A stretch of 64,000 nt of DNA from NCBI GenBank assembly GCA_004143645.1, contig RXPK01000318.1, forward strand, positions 959,742-1,023,741, written 5' to 3'. The notes beneath the pieces were generated by a model. It worked only from the letters and a program-made list of their open reading frames with translations. It had not been told where the DNA came from and made no database searches. Below are positions 44,781 through 57,113 of this stretch, piece by piece. Position 1 is the first letter of the stretch. Every line of letters begins with the position of its first letter. This DNA comes from Protaetia brevitarsis (Eukaryota; Arthropoda; Insecta; Coleoptera; Scarabaeidae). Position numbers and translations under genes: made by a program.

Positions 44781-47700
44781 CCTTATTGATGATAACAGTT
44801 TCCTTTAACTCTGAACTGGGATAATATCTTATACCTTCGTCCAAATTGCATTGCCCATTGGTCAAAATTTACTAACCATCAGTTAATTTGGAGAAAAAAA
44901 ATAATAGGCGAGATGCCGATATGGAAATTGCTTTTATCTGTCTAGACATATAAAAAGAATTTTATTAATTCATTTTAACTATTCACCCGTTATCATTTTA
45001 AAATTGGTACGTTTAGTTGAAACCAAAACTTGTGAATGAATGGTTTTGCATATTTATAATTGAGAAAACGTCTTAAAGAGAGAATATTATAGCACTAAGA
45101 AATAGGAGTTGCATATTAAAAAGACGTTGTGTTTAGAAAATTGTGTTAAAATACCCAATAGATCGCATTCATTTAGTTAACAGCTAGTAAATTTGTTAGT
45201 CTAGATCAAATAAAATGTGACTAGAAGTATTTTATAATTCCACGTGTCAGTTGGACAAATAACTCCTTAGCAATAGACAATACTTGACTATCTTTGTTCG
45301 TCAAATTTAAACTTCTATAGTTCTCGACAAAATAACACGAAAAGAGTGTGGACCTCTCCTGACTATTAAATTAGTCAAAAAAGTGTTAAAATTTTCAACA
45401 GTGCAGCTCTAGGACTGTCGCTAACAACTTTGGGCATCCGGGTATCTGTGTGTTCAAAATCAGGTTCCCCGCGTATTCAAGATCGGGTACTCAGTTTCGA
45501 ACAACAGGTATAACTACAGTTATACCATATATCGAAAGTCCATTGGAAGAAATCAGAAGCATAGGAAACGATTACATCATCGTACACGGTTGATACATAT
45601 ATTATTCAGTAGGCGGCAAATACAGCAATAATTCAGCACTACGAATGTTGATATGAATATAATTCAATTCTATAGCTATGTGGGAATATTGCAGTGTGAA
45701 GCCAGAGAATGAATGAAGCAAATGCTCAAGGTTTCCTCCACGACGGGAACGGATACATTTCGTAAAGGCAAGAACCAACAGGTTTACGGTATGGTTTTTA
45801 TAATAGGTAACATTTTAATTTGAAGACAAACCTATTGGCATTCTGTTGTTTGCGTAAATAGTAAATTGTTTACATATAATAATAATGTTTATACTCGTTT
45901 ATTTTCGTGAAGGTAATGTAATAAATTTACTTTATGCACAAGCGTTTGAAGCGAACTATTTACCGCGAATGATAATGAAGCCTTCGTCCTCAACACCAGT
46001 AATTACATTTAACCAATCGATGTTTACAGAGTCACCGGTACAATTTTCGTAAATTCTTTATGTCGTAATTATTAAAACATCTGTGCAAGAATTTCAACGC
46101 AAGCAGATTGAGCTTAATAAATAAACTTTTAGTTGTTATATAAATAGTATACAGATATCGTAAGAAAACGCATCGCATGCAAATAAACTCAACACGATAA
46201 TACTTACTTACTAAGTTCTCACCGCAGACCTGCGACTTAGAAAATGCCGCCTCGAAGGCTTACCATTTGACAGTTATATGTATTTTTTATATCTATAATT
46301 TACACGCGTGTTAGAAGTTACGTATTTCAAAAAAAAAAAACTGTTAAAATTCATTCACTTAAATCATTTAGGAACTTTGAATGATATTTTCTGAAAGTTA
46401 CAAATGAAACCACCTATGCCTGGTAAAAACGAATTCTGAAAGAAATTTTTTTTAGTAATTGATGAACTGAGATGGTCGGCAAAATCAAGACAAAAAAGAA
46501 AAACAAGCAGACTGAAAAAAACATAATCTAGCAGAATAGAAGAAAGTTTGGGGAAGGGGGAATATCCTGGAAAAAACGAAAGGATTGCCAAAAAAAAAAC
46601 AAGAAAGAATGATCATTTTTTATTTACAAGAAACAAAAATAATGTATCATGAGTTTTCAACAATGATTTGGTTTCCACGTAAAATGAAAATATCATGTTT
46701 GTATATTTTATGGTCTTGTCAATTGTGAACACCGCATTACCAGTTAATCAATGCAACAGTAGGTTCTTTTACTGCTGAAGGGCAGTAAAACGCCCGGCAA
46801 AATTTTTCATCTCGCAGTTATCTCCTATGTACAATATCCTTTAATTTATTTAAAAACGGAACAAATTTACCAGCATTTTCATATCACATCTCAAAACAAA
46901 TAGAAAATGCTTTGACTGTTACTGAAGAAAAATCATTACCAAAAAAGACATTTTGACATAGACTTACGATTAAGTTCAGTTGTCGAAACGCAGTGATACC
47001 AATCTACATCTATCGACAATCTACATCTATTGATGTATTTCCTTTAAATAAAATTTCCTAAATATTTTTCTCAGCCAAAAAATATTAATTAATATAAATC
47101 ATTTTGCTCGCGGGCTTTCATATAGCTGACGGCAGGCCTAATCAAGAACTACCAGATTAATTCTGACAAAAATACAATCAGATAATAATATGATGAGAGT
47201 GTAGATGAAAATGCATCAGAGAAATAGACAGACAACTACAAGTTGGAATCAAAGGCACCAAAACATTGCTTAAAAAATAGACGAATCGCCATTAGTACAA
47301 CATTCTTGAAAAGAAGATAACAAGATTGAGTGGGATAAAGCATCAGCAAAACCACGCCAAGAGAAAGCCTTGAAAAGTTTGATTCCTAATTACATCTCCA
47401 AACCGCAACTACTAGGTAGTACACCGGAAACAGAACAATCAGATTAGACATATGTCCACACACACACCCATTTAAGTGAATAATGAAGTTAAATACTGTA
47501 CATCTGCCATTGCCTAAATACAGGTTTTAAGGTAGTAATTTTTTTCTTTATGATTAACCTAGTGACCAAAGTGATAACTTTAAGTTTCATTCTCTTGTCT
47601 ATCTTGAACTTTCTAATCCAAGAAACAATAAAAGATATTCAACCAGCAACCCCTATTATACTTCATTGTTACCAATGGAAGGTTAAGGGTTAATTTCACA

Positions 47701-50479
47701 TCAAGAATAAACAGTATTATCAAATTTTTAGGAAGTTCAGCTTTGAAACAAAGAGGGATAGGAGATCGCACCTAAGCTCATATAACTTTTTTTCTGAGAA
47801 CAGCAAAATATTTCTATGAATAAATTCATCCATCCTTAAAATTTTATATACAATACGTAACTCTTATACATATATTTCAAACGTAGGTAGAAATACATAA
47901 AAAATATTTTAATAATTATTAATTTGTCAACTGTCAATCATATCATTAGTTTAACCGACAGCTGCTCTGCAAACGACGTATTTACATATCAAATAGATTT
48001 ATAATAATTTTTCTGAACTATGAACTGCATAAGCTTATCAATGACGTTATAGATTTGAAAATATTTACGAGTTGCATTGGAAACAAATTATCTGTAACCT
48101 TAGGTGCAATCGAACAATATGTAATAAATTATGCATTTGTAACGTCTACTTCTATAACTGAACTTAGGACTTTTATAGCAAGATAACAAATGCTATTGCT
48201 CGTAGTAAATGTTTATGATTGTTTCAAAATTATGAAATTATTATTATCTAACGTATTTTTGTATAAAAGATAAATATTGCAAAATAAAAACCTGAATACC
48301 TAAAGTAGAAAGAATATTAATTTATTGGGAAAGTGTGAAAAAAGCATCTACCCTTCATGGCTCCCTTGTCTAATTCAAAGAAAAAATGTAGTTGGACCTA
48401 ATCCAATAAGAACTCAATTTTATTCGTCAATAACCGAAAATACATCACATCTCAAAACGAATAAAAAAAGAATTTTCAATCATATTACAGCAACACCTAA
48501 AGACATATATGCTTGATTCATCTGACAAATTATGTTCACAGGGACTGACAGATACAACAGACATTTTACATTCACCGTCGTTGAATTCGTAAAATTCTAA
48601 ACAAATTCCTTGCCAACAAGTAAATACAAAAAGCTCACTGTTGCGATAACATATGAAATTCCTACTAGCGTGACATCTATTCATGGAGGAAACTTGTCGT
48701 CTGCAATGAGATGCTCCGCAATAAGTATCTACAACTTATTTTATAAAACTTTCAGGTATGGAGGAAAGAACGTTCAATATTATGGGTGATAATAAGACGG
48801 TAGCGTGTCAGGAAATATGTGTTTGAAATTTTAAATTTATGGCAGCAATTCCGCTAACCTTTGTTAATTGAATTTCCTGTCGCTGCTGAATCGGTAATGG
48901 ATATAGGAACTGGAAACAATGTAGGAAAGGAATAGCAGTATTTGGCATAGAAATAGAAACTAGAAATTGATCTGCCTAAAACAAATTATGTTACCTGTGC
49001 TCAATACAATACATAAAGTAGTAATTTATGCAAAAGTAATAATGTTAAATACTCTACATTAAACAAACAGACAAGGCGACAATAAGATATTTATAATATA
49101 TGGTGTGTCACAGATCATATGGGAACATAATTATATATTATAGGTAAATTTTGACTTTGTCTTTTAATTGCGTTTACAAAATGATGTCAAATGGCATGTA
49201 CACGAGCAATGACTCTACTTTCTTTAATTATTAAATTTAACACTGTTTCAAGGAATATATCGCATTTTTTCTGTTTTTTTTTTTTTGAAAACGTACCAAG
49301 AAGGACGCTTTGTTAATTTGCAAATTTTCAACGCCCTAATATAACTTTGTTTTATTTTTGTGATAATTTTAGACCAAAAACTTTTTATTGGATTTTTACT
49401 GGATAATTAGATTAAATAAACTAAATTATCAAGAAGTATTAAAAAAGTGCTCTTAACAAGATTTAATCACTCCTCTAAACTCTATATATTGTAGTCGCCT
49501 CTTCGTGTGCTATCTCGCTCTCTTCTAAACAAATATGAAGCTCTACGTCTTCAGAATTTTTGAAGGTTTGTGAGGTCTTTTAAAATTATTATTTAGCGAG
49601 GTAAGTGTGCAGCATTAATGATCTGCCACTTACATTATTACCACGCATCAAAACATTTTCAATTCTCTTTTCAAGAGTTGGCTTATTTTTAATAATCAAA
49701 CAGTATTAGCAGTTAATAGCAATAGAAGTTCATAGTTTTTTAACAACGAACTGCAATTTTGACGTGAAATAAGTTAGATGTTCATCTAGGTGCGAGGAAC
49801 ACTTTAGTTCCTCAAGCACCTGCAGTTACGTCAACGTAGTTAGCTGTTAATACTGACGTGGACTCCTTTTTCTCCTTTTTTTAAGCAAGCACGAGATGTT
49901 TATAAGTCCACAGAATATAGGCCAGCGTTTGCTTGAGCTATTCTTGTGGGATTTACAGATTTGCTATAAACATTTTGTCCGGTACCCAAAGAGGTGAAGT
50001 GGATAGCCAATAGCTGCAATCACTTGAGCAAAGAAAGCTGGAAAGCAACTTCGTAGGCGCTAGACGTTTGCAATAGCTCGCAAAAGTACAAAAACGAGAC
50101 AAAACTACAATATTTTGATTATATCATTGTATTGTTTAAAAAACTATTAACGTTCTTAGTACTGGGCGTAGACCTGTGGTAGTTTATAGCTACTGAAAGC
50201 AACCGCTCTCAAATATGATAGGCATAATTAAGAAAACAAAGTTAAAAAACGCTTTCTAGGACAAAGGGAATCACAATGGATCTGAAAAGATCGCGGTGAA
50301 ATAGGGTATGCTTACCTTTTCACACTGGTTGAATTACCTTCAATTCAATAGCAAGCTTTTAGCGAGGTAGATAATGCTTAAGCAATTTGTTGCTTATCAG
50401 GTAACCCCGCAAAGCTAAATCTCCCTCCAAATTATCATGACGGCGCCGAACTGATATTTTACCAGTAACAGTGATTGAG
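44781..50479. other. Long gene-free AT-rich stretch
   Basis: Short frames at 46364-46591 (minus), 48325-48516 (plus) and 48445-48684 (minus) lack motifs. A short direct repeat CAATCTACATCTAT occurs twice near 47010. Around 47100-47400 there are coding-like words in several frames, but nothing that I can name. Poly-A and poly-T runs occur at 46330, 46580 and 49270. Confidence 0.45.
49788..49821. repeat. Interrupted hairpin
   Basis: AGGTGC-G-AGGAAC pairs with GTTCCT-CAA-GCACCT around a 6-base loop. The two 6-bp stem halves are separated by a small bulge. No function assigned. Confidence 0.5.
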
Positions 50480-50550
50480 CAGAGCGAGGTTTGAACCCAC
50501 GACATCTAGTAACATAGTTAAGACCTTTAAGGCACTTGACTATCAAAGAA
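50480..50550 (-). repeat. tRNA-derived SINE-like segment
   Basis: On the minus strand TGATAGTCAAGTGCCTTAA resembles a tRNA D-arm/A-box and GTGGGTTCAAACCTC is a good B-box/T-arm, about 35 bases apart. The acceptor stem is not convincing, so this is a SINE head or a tRNA relic. Confidence 0.55.
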
Positions 50551-50636
50551 GTTCTTACAACTTCTTGATCATTTTCATACTTCATTTTCTTTTGGGAGTA
50601 TGGTCTGGATAATAAATTTATTGGTTCTAGTACATC

Positions 50637-50933
50637 ACCTTTTAACAGTGACTTTCTGCGTTGCTTCCAATTTTTTTTTTTAATTACATTTGTGAACTAT
50701 TATAATTTAACTTCAGATTTTGTCAAGGTTGAAAGAAATAACATTTCAAAATTGCAAGAAACGTTAACATGTGACACCACAACCAGAACATCTCTTACAA
50801 TTTTGAAATAATTCTTGTTTCAACCTGGACGAAACTTTAAATCTGAAGTTAAATTATAATAGTTCACAAATGTAATTTAAAAAAGAAACATTCGAAAAAT
50901 TAGAAGCAACGCGGAAAATCACTGTTAAAAGGT
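50637..50933. mobile_element. 297-bp MITE with ~110-bp inverted ends
   Basis: Left 50637-50750 and right 50818-50933 are inverted copies, starting ACCTTTTAACAGTGA and including GCGTTGCTTC, TTACATTTGTGAACTATT and ATAATTTAACTTCAGAT. No reading frame. The target duplication is not evident, so the superfamily is open. Confidence 0.85.
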
Positions 50934-53681
50934 AAAATTTTTATACTAAGATTTATATAGTTATATAATTTTAACTAAAATTTAAATTGTTTTAAAGAAT
51001 TCCAATGTGTATAAAAAAAAATGTGTATTATTGTTATAGTTACCTCAAAATGTTGTTAATACAGCAACAAAACGTCGTAGTAGCATTAAAGATGTACTAG
51101 AAGAATCAATTGATTTATTATCTTGACCAAACTCCCAAAAGAAAAGTAAAGTGATTACACAATCAAAAAAGTTAAAAAAAGAAAATTATATACTAGAACT
51201 TACAGATTTTAATACAGTTGTAACACAATGATTTCTCAAAAACTTCATGGTGGCTAAAAGCAGTACTTAAGGACTATGTCATTCCGTATGCTAGTTGATG
51301 TATATAGTCAGAGTTAGTGGTAAATTAAAATATTTTTGATTACAGCTTATTGAGAGAGACGCATTGGTGAGAGAAAAATAACATTTAATGAAGTGGCGTC
51401 TATAGAAAACTACTGATTGATTCTTTCTGTAAAATAAATAATCTCTTAAAATAAGCAAAGTTTCCCGATGCCAAATCTCAAAATTTACCCTACTCAACTC
51501 CTATGCGGCATCACTGAAAGCTCAATGGTAAAATTTAGCTTTAAAATAGATACGCAAATTGGAGATTTGGGAATCCGCTGGCAATGATACTTTTCAACTT
51601 TATTTACTAAGGCAAGGTGGTATCGAGGCCAACAAATAATAAAAAAGTTGCATATGCCAATAATCTGACCATAATCATAAAATCCATAAAATAGCTGGAA
51701 GCAATACTTGACAAACCAGAAGGTATAGCGGGTTACCAATAAATTAAACCAAAAGCAAGTACATGGGGATGAGTCAAAATATAACGAGTGAATCGTTAAT
51801 ACCCGTTATATAGATTATAGTTATATAATCTATATAACGGTAAATTATTTCGAGCACCTCCGAGTGACAATAATACATGACGTATGCAAACAAAAATAAT
51901 AAAATCCAAAATAATTTCTGGAACTGTAAAATCACGGTTATATAAAACAATTGCACCATCCTCAGTGATATACTAAGGTGAATTATGGATAATGGCAAAG
52001 AAATGAAATAAAGAATGAAGTAATCGTGTAAAAGATGCATGACGTTGAACTATATATCCAGCAAATAAAGAATATTTTACAAAACACTAAGTAAGGCATC
52101 ATTAATGGATTTATTCTTCTGATATTCGAAATCATAGCTCGCAAAACAATCCAAGACAGTAATATATAAGCGTTTGAAGAACTTATTCAATTCAAAAGCT
52201 TTCGAAAAACAAACTCAAACAGAAATAATTTTATTTTTTAATTATACGTCTGGTGCACTAACTTATATAGATTATTCAACAATTACCAAACTATCGATTA
52301 ATACTAATAATATATTTAATTTTGTGTAACATTAAAGGAACTTATATGTTCCCACTTGTCATTACGTATTACATTACACTTTTCTAACTTAAATGGATAT
52401 CTAATGAAAACAAATTTGTGGGTATTAGTCACAGTATAAACTCACGCTTCTATAACTTTTTCTATTATACCACATACCGCGAAATAGAAAATCGCATACG
52501 TTACCTGTTCTACGGTAATTAAAATTTAGAACTCCGGGAATGTTCCAACGTACATATCATCGACGTTATTAAAGACCTCCTGCGGCTATGATGGCGATAA
52601 TATCATCAAGTAAACTGATCTCGCTTGGTAATTTACATGCGAAAATTTGGTCTGCATTTATCACGACACGATATCGATCAACAGCTGATCTATTAAAGTA
52701 TAATTATGTAACCGAAGAGAAGAGAAAATGAATTATAAAGCGTATACACAGAATAGGTGTACGCAGAAAAACCTTGACGTATATCCGCAGCACGTGCCCC
52801 GTGTTTCGGAAACTATAATCTTTGAGAATTTAAAAGCAGCTGTGACTAGGCGCGCATCAGCCCTGAACAATCAAACTGCATGAGCAGATGTGAGTTGTGT
52901 TATACAAAGGGCGGAATAAGTTCTGCCCATTTAATGAATAGACATTCTACCTATTTGTTCCCATATATGTATTAAACTGGAATAAAATAGGAATATTTTA
53001 CAAATATAGTCTAATTAACAGCAGAAATATTTTTGCGTTATAGCATTGAAAATGTGCTAAGGAAAATACATACTGGAGTACGTAGGCACCTTTTAAAAAC
53101 CGTTGTTGCTGTGAAATCGCTTAAAATTATTGTATAAAACGAATTGGAGTAATTACTTAAGCGATAGACTGAAAGCTTCCTAGTAATCTAGGGCTTGAGG
53201 TACCAACTTGAAGTTGTGCTTATAAATCTATATCTACATCATAGTGTTGTATATGATTTAAAAGGATCGGCGGCCTTGAAAAAGTGGTGGGAGAAGTACT
53301 TTCTAATATAAGAATAAGATTTATTGTTTTGTTTGTTTGCTTGTTTCTCCAATTTCAGCACCCGTTGGAAACTACTCTGGAAGTTCAGTTAATAAACTGG
53401 TTACTTTAACATAAGGATTTCAAAAACAGAACAATTAAAGAAGAAATAATTAAGTCGAGTGTAATAAATAAAAGATATGGAAGTGCTCCTCGTTTAAGTA
53501 ATAAAATATGACAGCATTTTGGAAGAGCATTCACATTTATTTAAATATAATTTATAATGACAAACTATAATTTCTGTAAATAAATTGCTCAAATAAATAG
53601 TGAGTTCTTTCCCTGCTATTTTGATCATACCTAGCACAATTATAATATACGTGGTTATCCACTTATAACTGTAAAGCTATG
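50934..53681. other. Gene-free AT-rich DNA
   Basis: Short minus-strand frames at 51291-52040 are AT-driven. A less AT-rich block at about 52530-52720, with CAGCTG and ATCGAT words, might be regulatory. A hairpin at 51803 is listed separately. Confidence 0.45.
51803..51840. repeat. Perfect 16-bp hairpin
   Basis: CCGTTATATAGATTAT and its exact complement are separated by 6 bases. It would form a strong AT-rich cruciform. No role assigned. Confidence 0.8.
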
Positions 53682-53806
53682 TGTTGTTTATGAAAAGTGT
53701 TTATTTATCGAATGTTTTATATTACAGAGGCGTACTACACAAATATACTAAATGGTATGTACAACTTTAAGTAAGTGCTGTCAAAGTATGTCTGACTGCT
53801 ACAACA
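53682..53806 (-). repeat. 3' LTR of the Copia-like element
   Basis: On the minus strand it begins TGTTGTAGCAGTCAGAC and ends with CATAAACAACA. It follows the polypurine tract. Confidence 0.8.
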
Positions 53807-53819
53807 CTCCCCCTCACGA

Positions 53820-54010
53820 GCATTAAGGTTGATGCAGACCTATTTTATATCAGAACACCGAATGTTTCGGTTCAGCTAACGCCTTGGTAAAGATATCGAC
53901 TCCATATCACTACTTTTCTGGTATAGAACCTGGATTTTACCCTCTTGAATCACTTCCCGTATAAAGTGTTCTTTGATACTTATATGTTTGGATTTGGAAC
54001 TTATTATCGG
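53820..54010 (-). pseudogene. Copia-like RNase H C-terminus
   Basis: Minus-strand reading: KHISIKEHFIREVIQEGKIQ, VLY, then after a frame change DIFTKALAEPKHSVF and a stop. This is the end of the Copia RNase H domain (H-I/D-I, REVIQEG, DIxTKxL). The frame break and the loss of everything upstream show it is dead. Confidence 0.75.
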
Positions 54011-54188
54011 ATTTATGCAAAGTTTCTGTGCCGCTTGATGATTTGAAGTTCATTTCTTTTTTCAGTAGGTCTAGGCATTTTTTCACACACATAGTTCCAC
54101 AGCCCATTTCTTGTCAGGATGGCCTGTGCTTGTGATTTCCATGTATCGTAATTGTTTCTTTTTAAAGGTTCGATTCGATAGTTAGCCT

Positions 54189-54311
54189 TGTGTTTATGAA
54201 AAGTGTTTATTTATCGAATGTTTTATATTACAGAGCATACTATGCAAATATACTAAATGGTATGTACAACTTTACGTGAGTTCTGTCAAGGTATGTCTTA
54301 CCGCTACAACA
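54189..54311 (-). repeat. 5' LTR of the Copia-like element
   Basis: On the minus strand it begins TGTTGTAGCGGTAAGAC. It matches the 3' LTR along its length with scattered substitutions and a one-base gap. Confidence 0.8.
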
Positions 54312-54316
54312 CTATG

Positions 54317-55380
54317 CCCCAAGGTGACCACATTTGGGCAATACCCAGGATGATATGGCAAAAAGAAATTAGTTTGTAAAAGATTAACTGCAAGGCTTCA
54401 GGTGCAAAAGCGAGGTGGAAGCAAAATAAAACTGAACAGAAATACCATCAAATGGTATAGACATGACTCTAAAATGGTAGAAGGAACTGGATGTGATGGG
54501 TCTACACGCTATAGAAAGTCGTGTCCAGTCCAATATTAACAAAAAACAACATGTAAACACGCGATTATCGTAACGTCTAACAATTAAGCAGTCACCAAAG
54601 TGGTAGGCTCACACATAACTACTTCTAACGTTGGTTGGAGAATGTCATAATACAATTAGAATAGATATGCTTGAAATAAGAACGCTATTCTGTTTTACCC
54701 AGAATCCATCTTAGAAGCCATCAGTCGTTAAATTTAAATAAAATGGAATGCATTAGTATTCCATTAAGAACTTTGATTCTTGTTTCGAGCATGCGCAATA
54801 TAATTGCACCATGGGGAGTGCCTAGAGAAACTGAATGAGCTTGATAAAAGCAACAAGTTCACACATTATATGGATTCTCGAGCGTACAGAAGTAAAAGAA
54901 AACGAAATAACAAATAATCTCACTAAGAAGAGAGCTGAAATACTAAAATCTGAACTTTTAGATGGATAAGCAGATACTGGAGAAAATTAGAAAGTGAAGT
55001 AGGGCTGAGAAAATATTCAAATATTAAAAACCTTGGAGAAATGAGGCACATTCGAATTAAACTAAAGTAAAAAATTAATAGGGATCCTGTGAGGCTACTA
55101 TAAATTGAAACGACATTTGAGTAACCATGGAATATCACCCAAAGCAGAATTTAGATTACATACCGTTTACAGAAGTTTGGCCAAGGGGGAAAGTATTAGG
55201 CATAAAAAAAATTAATAGAATATTTTATGTCACCGAACGCAAAATCGCATTTGCACCCGATTATGTTAGCCTTAGCCACCATTTGCTGTGCGCGGGCGCT
55301 TTAGAAGGTCGTGACTATCCATGTCGGGCACGAATCATAATTCTCGCAGATATCTTCTACTCATAAGCAAACGAAATCTC
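54317..55380. other. No recognisable gene
   Basis: The 79-codon frame at 55127-55366 has normal-looking composition and lies just upstream of the Tc1 relic. It may be old transposon sequence, but no motif supports this. The rest has no signal. Confidence 0.4.
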
Positions 55381-55985
55381 AGAAAAGAGCACGAGAAATA
55401 GCCAGCGAATTCAATTGTGGACGTAAGCATCCGATACCAGTTGCTGCTGTCAAACGCCGACTGGCAGAAGGACGCGTAGCAATCCGCAAATAACCGATTA
55501 AAAAAGCTACATTGGGGTCGAGGACATCAGGACTCGACAATGGAACAGCGGCAGAATGTGTTATGCATCGATGAACGGTATACAAAGTATTTAATCAAAG
55601 TAGGAGAGTGTTTGTGAGACGGTCCGCTAATAAGAAATTCCTTCCTGAATGCGTTGTACCAACGACTAAACACGGTGGCGGTTCAGATACAATGTGGTGA
55701 TTTTCGTGCTCGGGAACAGGACTGTTACACCAAATCGAGGAATAATAAGGAAAGAACACTATCGCGAATTAGAAGTTAATTTCATTCTGCGTGACAACGA
55801 TCCGATGCAAGCAGAGTTTGAGTGAACAAACTGACGCAAATATTTTACAAATTATGGTATGGCCAACGCCGCAGCACTCCAACCTCAACCCTATTGAGCT
55901 GCTGGTGGATGATCTTGACAAAAGAGTCCGAATTATCTCTAGAACGTAAAACGCGTCTGATCAAGACCAAGGGTGGATATTTTGT
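55381..55985 (+). pseudogene. Second Tc1-like transposase relic
   Basis: A helix-turn-helix-like start QKRAREIASEFNCG and VKRRLAEGRVAIRK is followed by PECVVPTTKHGGGSDTMW, a conserved block before the second catalytic aspartate, and VWPTPQHSNLNPIELLVDDL, the block holding the final glutamate. These match Tc1-family enzymes. The FSDE and QQDN aspartate blocks are decayed or missing. It differs in sequence from the relic at 2.1-3.1 kb (NPIELL versus NLVENEW), so two lineages are present. Stops and frame changes abound. Confidence 0.75.
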
Positions 55986-56424
55986 TAACAAAAACCTTCA
56001 ATCTCTCATTTTCTGTATTAGTTGCTTTTTATTTTTTGATATCTTAAACATTTGTTACTTGGCCAAACGTCCGTGTTTATTGTGCAAAACAATGAAATAT
56101 CTAACCACATTCTCTCAAATTTTCTCAATATGAAGAGGATACAGTGAATCTATTAGGTCGTAATGTAATATCACGCTTATCTTATACCTACATATGTACT
56201 ATACCGCAGTAGTTTCTGTAAATGTATTTGAGTCTTACCCGCAATTTCCGCGATTAAATTGAAGGTGCAGAAAATGAGCTCCACGATGCCGCGAAAAGTT
56301 TTCAAAGATAAATTATAGCTGTAAAATGTTTGACTAATACCAAGTTTAAAATCTTTAACTACAACCAGAGAAAAAATAGATGAGTTAATCATTTCTTAGG
56401 TAACCGAATGCAACTTACTTCTTA
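55986..56424. other. AT-rich DNA after the Tc1 relic
   Basis: The 103-codon frame at 55822-56133 starts inside the Tc1 relic in another frame and is not a gene. Nothing else was recognised. Confidence 0.45.
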
Positions 56425-56850
56425 AATGAAAGAATGCATTTTAATGTTGAATTTACACTTGAAATGTTGTTTTAGTGACGAACATTTTCAATTTCACGCT
56501 TCTTTGAATTCTTTGCAAAACATGTGTAACCTGATCATTTTCTTCAATGTTCTTCTCCTTTTATTCTTGACGCGCGAATAGGTATTCTTAAGCATATTGA
56601 CAGAACTGAATACAAAGAATAGTGTAAATTGCTGATAACTACTACAGTTATTAAATGCAACTTATTGGTTTAAAGAACAATGAGTCAACAATATTTTTTA
56701 CACAAGTTCTACTATCTACTTTGCACTCTCCAATTTTAATTTAATTTTAAACTTGACCATTTTAACAATTTTAAATTCTGACCTGAGGATGCTCCGATAG
56801 AGCGAAACCGGTCGTTATTAATTTTTTTTTTGAGGACTTAGACCTTGTTT
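56425..56850 (+). mobile_element. Penelope-like 3' end fragment
   Basis: From about 56640 it matches the 3' region at 44.5-44.78 kb (AGTTCTACTATCTACTTTG, CTCCAATTTTAATTTAATT, then CTGAGGATGCTC). The part at 56425-56490 matches 1560-1625. No coding sequence is present. The ribozyme core is listed separately. Confidence 0.65.
56776..56820 (+). ncRNA. Hammerhead ribozyme, intact core
   Basis: CTGAGGA (56783-56789) is the CUGANGA box. GCTC and GAGC (56791-56794 and 56800-56803) form stem II with loop CGATA. GAAA (56804-56807) follows, then CCGG as a minimal stem III, and TC (56812-56813) as the cleavage step. Upstream TGAC (56779-56782) pairs with downstream GTTA (56814-56817) as stem I, with one wobble. 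All conserved positions are present. Very short stem III is typical of the hammerheads described in Penelope-like elements, which may act as dimers. Confidence 0.75.
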
Positions 56851-57113
56851 GATTTCTTCTTCGCTGTAAGTCAACGATATCTTTATTAACGGTCCAATTC
56901 CTCAGACTAAAAGAATCAAATCGCTTCTGTTTATAAAAAAGGCAGGTACAATACATATATACAAATATTTGGTTTATTTCCTTAACTTAAGGAATTGTTC
57001 CTATCAATGTCCTTAATTTATTAATCTACATTGCAAGCTGCTTATATCGGAACGTAATGTATTTTAATCAATGCAGATGCGGATCTTTATGTGAATTGGC
57101 CCCGATGGTAATA

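Larger units (their letters stand above)
53682..54311 (-). mobile_element. Copia-like LTR retrotransposon, internally deleted
   Basis: Two direct repeats of about 125 bp (53682-53806 and 54189-54311) with TG...CA ends flank only about 380 bp. CTATG lies on both outer borders (53677-53681 and 54312-54316), a 5-bp target duplication. The interior encodes the last part of a Copia polyprotein on the minus strand, followed by a polypurine run GAGGGGGAG directly before the 3' LTR. The rest of gag-pol is gone. The LTRs differ at around a tenth of positions, so the insertion is old. Confidence 0.85.

Noticed and set aside
55822..56133. 103-codon frame after the second Tc1 relic
   Set aside because: It starts inside the Tc1 relic in a different frame from the transposase motifs and continues into AT-rich sequence.
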